Source: Planctomycetota bacterium
Lineage (GTDB): Bacteria; Planctomycetota; UBA8108
Reading direction: 5' to 3'
DNA: 5,080 nt
Assembly (NCBI GenBank): GCA_022451445.1
Contig: JAKUSY010000260.1
Span: 1 to 5,080, forward strand
This document shows, in pieces, positions 1-5,080 of the stretch. The translations under genes were made by a program, and so were the position numbers. Positions within the stretch are counted from its first letter, which is position 1; every line of letters starts with the position of its first letter. The notes beneath the pieces were generated by a model. The model was not told the origin of the DNA. It was given only the letters and a program-made list of their open reading frames with translations, and made no database searches.

Positions 1-326
1 ACCGGCTTTTTCGGCAGGGAATAGGTCTTCTTTTCGAGGCCTTCGCTCACGTAGACGAAGACGTTGGCTACTTCTCCTTTTTTTCTGACCACCCGGTTCC
101 GGTCGAGCAGGCCGTCCTTGTGGAGCTTCCTGCAGCTGCTCGGCTTGCCGCCCTTTTCGGTCATCCGAATTGAGCGGGGTTTCGGCTGGGGCCCGTCAAA
201 CTTCACGACGCCGGCGACAGCGGGGCTGTCCTTGGCGTCGATGGATTGCTGTCTGCTGAGCACCAGCAGGCAACTCAGCAGTAAGGTGGCGGCAACCGCA
301 GGCCATTTAATTCGATTCCAGCTCAT
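1..326 (-). CDS. Exported cupredoxin-like / methylamine-utilization-type protein (3' end off the window)
   Basis: Reading leftward from ATG at 326, 108 codons stay open to the window edge; the C-terminus is missing. Residues 1-31 look like a Sec signal peptide: basic start (R5, K7), hydrophobic core at 10-24, possible cleavage after the IDA at 29-31. An LLSC at 16-19 resembles a lipobox, but the hydrophobic stretch continues past it, so I favour signal peptidase I. The mature part begins with a beta-rich pattern (AGVVKFDGPQPKP, 38-50), then a Cys-x3-His (C65, H69) and NVFVYV (88-93) followed by a Gly-Leu and a Pro-rich turn. From memory of the family, this order matches planctomycete/verrucomicrobial proteins annotated as plastocyanin-like or methylamine utilization proteins. 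The copper-site region of such proteins would lie beyond the edge, so copper binding is inferred. The start is 22 bases after the upstream cytochrome gene's stop, with only a weak AGAAAGAA ribosome site; third gene of the operon. Confidence 0.75.
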   Translation of the reverse strand, partial: MSWNRIKWPAVAATLLLSCLLVLSRQQSIDAKDSPAVAGVVKFDGPQPKPRSIRMTEKGGKPSSCRKLHKDGLLDRNRVVRKKGEVANVFVYVSEGLEKKTYSLPKKP

Positions 327-348
327 TGGTTCATTCTTTCTGTTCAGA

Positions 349-999
349 TTATTGATCCTCGAGGTCTCCGGTCGTATCGAGCACCGTGGCCTCCAGGATC
401 AGGCCGCGAAATTTATCGTCCGGAACATCCTTGAGCAGGCGCAGGTACGCCACCAGCCCCGGCACATCTTCTTTGCCCAGGCGCATGATCGAGTAGGCGC
501 CGTCAATTTCATCCGCTTCGCCCGACTGTTTCAGGCGGCTGGCCGCGATCTTGCCGTGGATCACTTTTTCCAGATCTTTGCGGCCCAGGTTGAGGTTCCG
601 CAGCGAGGGGGTGGCCACAGCCTCTCCTCCCTTTGTGACCACATGGGTCTTTGAATCTGCGAATTCCTCCGGGCTGTGACAGGCGGCGCAATTGCCGACC
701 TGCTTCTTGCCCTCGTAGCGGAAGAAGGTTTTGAAGGCGAGGTAGGAATCTCTGTCCATGCCGGCCGGAAGCTTCAGGAGCACCCTGCCTTCCTGGTTCG
801 CCAGGCGGCCGAAGATGCGTCCGGCGAGGTCGATGGGGGCCTCGCCCTCCTCGGGTTTTTCCGGGATCCGGTTAACGTAGACAAAGGCATCGTAGATGGC
901 ACGCCTGGCGCTCACGAGGCGATGGACCTTCGGCTTCGTCTCGGGTGTACAGGCCGAGAGCGCCAGCAGGGCGATGCCGAGCAGGATTCGCTGAGTCAT
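349..999 (-). CDS. Monoheme c-type cytochrome lipoprotein
   Basis: The protein is 216 aa from the ATG at 999. Residues 1-16 form a lipoprotein signal with lipobox LSAC, giving a lipidated Cys17. Thr at +2 is not the inner-membrane retention residue of the E. coli rule, so outer-membrane anchoring is possible (inference). One covalent heme site, CAACH, lies at residues 104-108 (bases 676-690). The TPSLRNL segment (130-136) resembles the 'PSLRN' found after the heme in MauG/CcpA-type and related cytochromes. Met172 in a YSIMRLGKEDVPGLVAYL context is the likely distal heme ligand, since class I cytochromes usually have Met about 15 residues before a final 'LVAYL' helix. Residues 18-100 match no domain I can name. 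An in-frame GTG at 1008 would add three residues; the ATG gives the more standard signal peptide, and neither has a strong ribosome site. It lies 18 bases after the propeller gene. The likely role is electron carrier for that neighbour; the partner is inferred from position only. Confidence 0.9.
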   Translation of the reverse strand: MTQRILLGIALLALSACTPETKPKVHRLVSARRAIYDAFVYVNRIPEKPEEGEAPIDLAGRIFGRLANQEGRVLLKLPAGMDRDSYLAFKTFFRYEGKKQVGNCAACHSPEEFADSKTHVVTKGGEAVATPSLRNLNLGRKDLEKVIHGKIAASRLKQSGEADEIDGAYSIMRLGKEDVPGLVAYLRLLKDVPDDKFRGLILEATVLDTTGDLEDQ

Positions 1000-1017
1000 C
1001 TCGTACACCGTCGGGTT

Positions 1018-2679
1018 CTATTTGCGGGCGGTCCTGAGCTTGCCGGCGTTGAGCTCGAGCTTGATGATGGAGCCGTAGCCGCGCTCTGTGTGGCGCGCAG
1101 GACCATTCGAATTGCAGGTCCAGATGTTGCCCTCCTCGTCAAACTCGATCTCGCGCGTATAGGTCACCCGCGAGGGTAGCCTGAAGTGAGTCATCTTCTC
1201 GGTCTTCGGGTCGAAACGGATCAGCGAGTCGCTGTTGGTTCCGCAGATCCAGATATACCCCTTCGGATCGATGTTCAGCGCATAGGGCGTCTGGTTCTCG
1301 GCGTTCGGGAGGTCGTAGAACTTCCACTTCTCGGTCTTTGGATTGAATTTTCCAAAGTCGCCGGTGCCGAAGAACGGCACCCAGACGATACCCTCCTGGT
1401 CGATATGCAGGCGCCTGGGGCCGCGGCGGGGAGGATTCCATTCCTTGATGTCGCCATCCGGGGTTCGCGGGTCGATCCTGCCGATCCTGTTGCCGTTGAG
1501 CTTGGAGTACCAGATGGTTCCGTCAACCGGTGAGAAGTCGATGCCGTAGGGGGTGATGCCGCGTGATTCGCCCTTGCCGGCGCCGACCGCCTGGTTCTTT
1601 TTCAGGAGGTGGTATTCCTTCACCTTGTGGGTTTTGGGGTGAATCGAGAAGCAGGAGTTCCTGCCGGCATCGGTATACCAGATGAGCCCCTCGGGATCCT
1701 TCGGGTTGATTCGCAGGGTGTGGGGGTAGGAGCCTCTCTTCTGGTGGGATTCGGCACTCGAAACGATGGTGAATTCCTTCGTCTTGAGATCGAACCTGCC
1801 CATCTCGCCGGATTTGCACAGGGTGACCCACATGCTGCCGTCATTGGCCAGCTCGATCGAGTGCGGTCCCCTGTACTTGCCGGGGAAGCGGTAGACCTCG
1901 CGCTTGCCGTTCTTCGGATCCAGGCTTACCACGGCGTTGAGCGCCATGTCGACCGCGTAGACCAGGCCGTCAGGTCCGAGCTCGAGGTCATGTACCATGA
2001 CCTTGTACTTGTTGCCCATGTCCCACTCGGTGATCCTGGCCCTGGTGGCGAGTCCTCTCGGCGCCGGGGGCGGTACGAAAGCGGGCCACTGCGCTACCGC
2101 CGCTTCGGAGTAGGTGTCGACGAGGCGCTTCACGAGGGTCTTCTGCGTATGCCTGTAGAGGCCGCCGAAGCCGTCCATGCGCCTGATCATCGTATCCCAG
2201 TCGACCGGCAGCTCCGGGCTTCTCCAGCCCTTGGAGCCGGTCTGGTGGCAGTAGGAACACATCATCTTGTAGTTTTCCTTGTCCTTCTTGCTCGTCCACT
2301 TGAGCATGTCGAAGCCGCTGTCGGCGGTGCGCTGGTCTTCGAGGTCTTCGCCCGTGGCCGGCTTCATGGAGAAGGAGAGCTTGCTCTCGCCGGCCTTCAC
2401 ATCTCTCTTCACCGCGTCGAGCTGGCCCATGAGGCGGGCGCGCACTTTGTAGTATTTCTCGTAGAACAGTCCCTCGATCGAGAATGAACCATCGGCCTGA
2501 CTGAATACCGAGACGCTCTTGCGCTTGCCGGACTCCACGGTGAAGGCCGAGATCATCACGCCTTCCATGGGCTTGCCGGCGGAGTCCAGGACATTGCCGC
2601 TGATGGTTCCCGCTTCCATGCTCGTCGCGCTCACGCAAAGAGCCAGGGCCGCCAGGGCAATTTGTGCAGTTCTGATCAT
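1018..2679 (-). CDS. Exported heme-c / Vgb-like seven-bladed beta-propeller protein with regulatory-like domain
   Basis: The protein is 553 aa from the ATG at 2679, chosen because GGAG lies 9 bases upstream and a clean signal peptide (1-23, ending SMEA before G24) then begins at residue 1. In-frame ATGs at 2694 and 2727 would add 5 or 16 residues before it. Domains in order: carboxypeptidase-regulatory-like beta sandwich at about 24-90 (GTISGNVLDSAGKPMEG, then DGSFSIEGL); heme site CSYCH at 141-145 (bases 2245-2259), with Met164 or Met168 as possible distal ligand; then about 227-542, a propeller in which I count seven repeats of the form 'P-h-x-l-x-G-x-I-W-x(n)-I-x-R-F-D-P-K-T' (blades near 227, 272, 319, 377, 421, 465 and 507). 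The repeat matches Vgb (virginiamycin B lyase-like) propellers. The Vgb name is structural only: I cannot show that the lyase catalytic residues are kept, and a fused heme argues for redox work. First gene of the leftward operon. Confidence 0.92.
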   Translation of the reverse strand: MIRTAQIALAALALCVSATSMEAGTISGNVLDSAGKPMEGVMISAFTVESGKRKSVSVFSQADGSFSIEGLFYEKYYKVRARLMGQLDAVKRDVKAGESKLSFSMKPATGEDLEDQRTADSGFDMLKWTSKKDKENYKMMCSYCHQTGSKGWRSPELPVDWDTMIRRMDGFGGLYRHTQKTLVKRLVDTYSEAAVAQWPAFVPPPAPRGLATRARITEWDMGNKYKVMVHDLELGPDGLVYAVDMALNAVVSLDPKNGKREVYRFPGKYRGPHSIELANDGSMWVTLCKSGEMGRFDLKTKEFTIVSSAESHQKRGSYPHTLRINPKDPEGLIWYTDAGRNSCFSIHPKTHKVKEYHLLKKNQAVGAGKGESRGITPYGIDFSPVDGTIWYSKLNGNRIGRIDPRTPDGDIKEWNPPRRGPRRLHIDQEGIVWVPFFGTGDFGKFNPKTEKWKFYDLPNAENQTPYALNIDPKGYIWICGTNSDSLIRFDPKTEKMTHFRLPSRVTYTREIEFDEEGNIWTCNSNGPARHTERGYGSIIKLELNAGKLRTARK

Positions 2680-2935
2680 CGGGATTTTCTCCATGCGTTT
2701 CTTGAAGGTTGGGTTGTCCGAATCCATATCCGTAGTCCACCGCCCGCTGCGAAACTGGACATCGTTTTCAGTTTTCTGACCTTCATTACTTTAATTTTTC
2801 GCAAACCATCGGAATAGATGCAATTTGTTGGTTTTTGTCGAATACCGGGGATTCAGGATTTCGTGCGAAAGCGCGTCCGGAAAGTTAAACTCTGTTGAGA
2901 GCTTTTCCTGCGGAAACAGAGGTCAGAAGCCGGAT
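2680..2935. promoter_or_regulatory. Divergent intergenic region between the two operons
   Basis: This is the only sizeable non-coding gap. It must carry the promoters for both operons if each is transcribed from here. The part from about 2760 to 2840 is clearly richer in A and T than the flanking genes, as expected for promoter DNA, but I found no pair of -35/-10 boxes with good consensus and spacing on either strand. Two small structures sit on the rightward side: a TTTCG/CGAAA inverted repeat at 2859-2870, and a nested weak hairpin at 2879-2908 (outer GGAAA/TTTCC, inner CTCT/AGAG around a GTTG loop). They could be a protein site or leader structure, or chance. If the propeller gene starts at 2727 instead, the gap shrinks to 2728-2935. 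Confidence 0.4.
2689..2692 (-). promoter_or_regulatory. Ribosome binding site deciding the propeller-protein start
   Basis: On the minus strand GGAG precedes the ATG at 2679 by 9 bases. It lies inside the reading frame of the longer alternatives starting at 2694 and 2727. The 2694 ATG has only a weak AAGAAA before it; the 2727 ATG has GGTGGA about 8 bases upstream, so it cannot be excluded. The 2679 start is preferred because it places a canonical Sec signal peptide at the very N-terminus. Confidence 0.55.
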
Positions 2936-4957
2936 ATGCCGAATACTGTACCCATCGCCTTTTCATTCTTAGCGCTCTGGCTGGGGCTTGCCCCCATCGA
3001 CGTGGTTGGGGGGGATGCCTTCGCGGAGTTCCTTCAGCCTGCCTTCGCGCAAAGCTGCGTCAAGTGTCACGGCAAGGGCCCCAAGGTGAAGGGGAAGGTG
3101 AACCTTTTCGAGTTAAAGAGCGTCTCCGACCTGGCGGAGAAGCCCGAGCTGCTGAGCAAGCTCATCGAGGCGCTCGATTCCGAAGAGATGCCGCCTGAGA
3201 AGGAGCCCGCGCTGGCTCCGGAAAAACGCCAGAGGCTGGTGGCGGAATTGAAAGAAATCCTGCGCCTTTCCGTCGATTCGCAGGAGAGCCTGGCACGCAC
3301 CCCGATTCGGCGCATGAATCGATTCCAGTACAACAACGCCGTGAAGGATCTCTTCCGGCTGAAAGTCGAGGTCTTCCCACTGCCGGAAAAAATGATGCGC
3401 GACCACGGCTATTTCAAGCCGGAGACGGGGAAGATGGCGCCGACCGTCAAGGTCGGGAGTCGCCCCCTCGGCAAGTCGCAGCTGATCGAGCCCCGGCTGG
3501 CGGGAGTGGCTCCCTTCCCGCAGGACCTCCGCGCCGAACACGGCTTCGACAACCGCGGTGACCACCTCTCGCTCTCGCCGCTACTGATGGAGTCCTTCCT
3601 CAAGCTCAGCCGATCGATCGTCAACAGCCGGGATTTCAACTCCAAGCGCTGCGGAATCTGGAAGACTTTCTTCGCCGGGCCGAAGAAGGCGGCCCGTGCG
3701 GCCGTGAAGGAGCGGCTCCGCGGGTTCCTGGTCCGGGCCTTTCGTCGTCCGCCGGATGATTCGACCCTGAAACGCTACACGGCCTACGTGCACGCGCAGC
3801 TGGATGCGGGAAAGCCGTTTACCGCCGCCATGAGGGCGGGGGCGGCCGGGGTGATTTGTTCGCCACGATTCCTCTATCTTCGCGAGCGGAATGAGAAGGT
3901 CGGCGACGATTACGAGCTCGCCTCGCGTCTCTCGTTTTTCCTCTGGGGCAGCATTCCCGATAAGACCCTGCTGGAGCTTGCCGCCGCGGGAAAACTTCAC
4001 CAGCCGGAGATTCTCCGCCTGCAGGTCGATCGCATGCTGAAGGATCGCCGGCTGAAGCGCTTCTGTGACAGCTTCCCCTCCCAGTGGCTGCAGCTCGACA
4101 GGATCATCTCCGTTATTCCCGAAAGAGAGAACAACCAGGATTTTTTCTTCGGCGCCTACCGTGCCAGCATGCATATGATGCTCGAGCCGCTGCTGCTCTT
4201 TGAGACAGTCCTCATCGAGGACCGGCCCATCACAGAGCTTCTCGCTGCCGACTTCAGCTACCGCAGCGCCCTGCTGGAAAAATGGTACAAGGAGGGCGGC
4301 CCGGCCGGCGGCCCACCCACGGCCATTCCCTTCAAGCGCGTCCCGGTGACGGATCGCCGCCAGGGCGGCGTCATCACCAACGCCGCGGTCATGACCATGA
4401 CCTCCAGCTCTACCCGCACCAAGCCGATCACCCGCGGGGCCTGGCTCGCCACCGTCATTTTCAACAATCCGCCAGAGCCTCCGCCCGCCAATGTGCCGGA
4501 GCTTTCGGAAAAGCCCGCGAAGAAGGATGAGGGGCTCACCATCCGCGAGCGCCTGGCGGTTCACCGCGAGCGACCTGACTGCGCCGGCTGCCACGCCAAG
4601 CTCGATCCGTTGGGGTTCGCGCTCGAGAATTACGGCCCCACCGGCCTCTGGCGTGACAAGTACTCCAATGGCCGGGTGGTGGACCCGGGCGGCACCCTGC
4701 TTCGAAAACACGAGTTCAAGAACATCGTCGAGTTCAAGGACGCGCTCCTGGCCGAGAAGGTCCGGTTTACGCGGGCCTTTGCCGGTCACCTGCTCTCCTT
4801 CGCTGTCGGCCGCGGCCTTGTTGCAACTGATTCACCCGCTCTTGACCGGATCGCGGCGGCAACCATTGAAAAGGGCTACCGGATGAAGGCCCTGGTTCAC
4901 GAGATTGCCCTCAGTGAACCTTTCCTGCAGAATAGTGAGAAGAAGGCGGCTAAATAG
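2936..4957 (+). CDS. DUF1592-family diheme protein (PSD1 cytochrome, DUF1587/1595/1592/1588/1585)
   Basis: The protein is 673 aa from the ATG at 2936, with AGAAG six bases upstream. Residues 1-26 are a hydrophobic export signal that lacks basic residues. Domains in order: PSD1-type cytochrome with CVKCH at 41-45 (bases 3056-3070) and EMPP at 84-87, whose Met85 is the usual distal ligand; DUF1587 from about 121 (RRMNRFQYNNAVKDLF); DUF1595 at about 251-290 (RLRGFLVRAFRRP); DUF1592 at about 304-435 (SPRFLYL, ELASRLSFFLWGSIPD); DUF1588 at about 480-575 with a second heme site CAGCH at 549-553 (bases 4580-4594) followed by the typical KLDPLGFALENY; DUF1585 at about 596-665 (FAGHLLSFAVGR). This is the full set expected of the family, in the usual order. 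The biochemical role of these proteins is not established; location and hemes indicate periplasmic electron transfer. It is followed after one base by the DUF1552-like gene. An in-frame TTG at 2825 would add 37 residues that look non-coding. Confidence 0.93.
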   Translation: MPNTVPIAFSFLALWLGLAPIDVVGGDAFAEFLQPAFAQSCVKCHGKGPKVKGKVNLFELKSVSDLAEKPELLSKLIEALDSEEMPPEKEPALAPEKRQRLVAELKEILRLSVDSQESLARTPIRRMNRFQYNNAVKDLFRLKVEVFPLPEKMMRDHGYFKPETGKMAPTVKVGSRPLGKSQLIEPRLAGVAPFPQDLRAEHGFDNRGDHLSLSPLLMESFLKLSRSIVNSRDFNSKRCGIWKTFFAGPKKAARAAVKERLRGFLVRAFRRPPDDSTLKRYTAYVHAQLDAGKPFTAAMRAGAAGVICSPRFLYLRERNEKVGDDYELASRLSFFLWGSIPDKTLLELAAAGKLHQPEILRLQVDRMLKDRRLKRFCDSFPSQWLQLDRIISVIPERENNQDFFFGAYRASMHMMLEPLLLFETVLIEDRPITELLAADFSYRSALLEKWYKEGGPAGGPPTAIPFKRVPVTDRRQGGVITNAAVMTMTSSSTRTKPITRGAWLATVIFNNPPEPPPANVPELSEKPAKKDEGLTIRERLAVHRERPDCAGCHAKLDPLGFALENYGPTGLWRDKYSNGRVVDPGGTLLRKHEFKNIVEFKDALLAEKVRFTRAFAGHLLSFAVGRGLVATDSPALDRIAAATIEKGYRMKALVHEIALSEPFLQNSEKKAAK

Positions 4958-4958
4958 C

Positions 4959-5080
4959 ATGACCGATATCTCGAGACGATCTTTTCTGCGGGGAGCTGCC
5001 GGGGTGACCCTCGCCCTTCCCTGGCTGGAGGCGCCGGCCCTGGGAAACCTGGAGAAATCTCCCGCCAAGAAGATGGCGAT
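4959..5080 (+). CDS. DUF1552-family Tat-exported protein, N-terminus only
   Basis: Forty codons are visible before the right edge. The ATG at 4959 begins one base after the TAG of the DUF1592 gene, so translation is probably coupled; a purine-rich GAGAAGAAGG stretch ends 12 bases upstream. Residues 5-12 (SRRSFLRG) form a twin-arginine motif with the arginines at 6-7, followed by a hydrophobic segment GAAGVTLALPWLEAPAL. From family knowledge, 'RRxFLRGAGVxLALPWLEA' followed soon by 'KRMAF' is the standard opening of DUF1552 proteins, which normally sit directly downstream of DUF1592 genes. Here the visible end is KKMA. Tat export implies folding, perhaps with a cofactor, before crossing the membrane. 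The call rests on the signal region and the neighbour, because no conserved core is in view; another Tat protein such as a DUF1501 sulfatase-like protein is a less likely alternative. Confidence 0.82.
   Translation, partial: MTDISRRSFLRGAAGVTLALPWLEAPALGNLEKSPAKKMA

Noticed and set aside
64..654. A 196-codon open frame on the plus strand
   Set aside because: It runs antisense across the end of the cytochrome gene and most of the edge gene, both of which have signal peptides and family motifs on the minus strand.
676..1179. A 167-codon open frame on the plus strand
   Set aside because: It is antisense to the cytochrome lipoprotein and the end of the propeller gene; no motif and no convincing start.
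1609..2487. A 292-codon open frame on the plus strand
   Set aside because: It is antisense to the propeller gene and its product is rich in Val, Gly, His and Arg with no domain pattern, whereas the minus strand encodes clear repeats and a heme site.
1018..2679. Streptogramin B resistance (vgb) gene
   Set aside because: The propeller repeat resembles Vgb, but the fused heme motif, regulatory-like domain, export signal and cytochrome operon do not fit a cytoplasmic antibiotic lyase.
2760..2830. Candidate promoter boxes such as TTTCAG with TTTAAT, and TAAAGT on the minus strand
   Set aside because: No pair combined good consensus with 16-18 base spacing on either strand, so specific boxes are not claimed.
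2818..2898. A 26-codon upstream frame with a basic tail in the DUF1592 leader
   Set aside because: A frame this short arises easily by chance, it lacks a well-placed ribosome site, and nothing about its sequence suggests a known leader peptide.
2825..2935. A TTG start that would extend the DUF1592 protein by 37 residues
   Set aside because: The extension puts non-hydrophobic residues ahead of the signal peptide, lies in the AT-rich promoter region and has only a weak ribosome site.
3581..4789. A 402-codon open frame on the minus strand
   Set aside because: It lies wholly inside the DUF1592 gene, whose plus-strand product shows every expected domain and two heme motifs. The antisense product has no recognisable domain or signal; long shadow frames are common in GC-rich genes.

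Overview
The window holds two divergently transcribed, tightly packed gene sets, all apparently encoding exported redox proteins. They are separated by one intergenic region of about 256 bases (2680-2935). The DNA is GC-rich and gene-dense. A DUF1592-type protein (PSD1 cytochrome, DUF1587, DUF1595, DUF1592, DUF1588, DUF1585) is followed immediately by a Tat-exported protein of DUF1552 type. This pair is a hallmark of Planctomycetota and Verrucomicrobiota and also occurs in some Acidobacteriota and Myxococcota. The phylum cannot be fixed from this window alone.

Leftward arm (minus strand, reading from 2679 down to the left edge). First comes an exported protein with a carboxypeptidase-regulatory-like beta domain, a single-heme cytochrome motif (CSYCH) and a seven-bladed Vgb/streptogramin-lyase-like propeller. 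Next, 18 bases on, is a monoheme c-type cytochrome lipoprotein (CAACH, LSAC lipobox). Then, 22 bases on, is the N-terminal 108 codons of an exported protein resembling the cupredoxin/'methylamine utilization'-type proteins of these phyla; it runs off the left edge. The short gaps indicate one operon.

Rightward arm (plus strand). The DUF1592-family diheme protein starts most plausibly at 2936 and ends at 4957. One base later begins a gene with a twin-arginine signal peptide typical of DUF1552 proteins, cut by the right edge after 40 codons.

Together the window encodes four CXXCH heme sites in three proteins, plus a possible copper-type partner. The likely reading is an extracytoplasmic electron-transfer or substrate-oxidation module: the propeller/heme protein and the DUF1592/DUF1552 pair could be catalytic or binding components, and the lipoprotein cytochrome a carrier. 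No substrate can be named from the sequence. The domain families are known but functionally uncharacterised, so the interest lies in the combination rather than in any new fold. I found no RNA genes, mobile elements, CRISPR arrays or convincing terminators.
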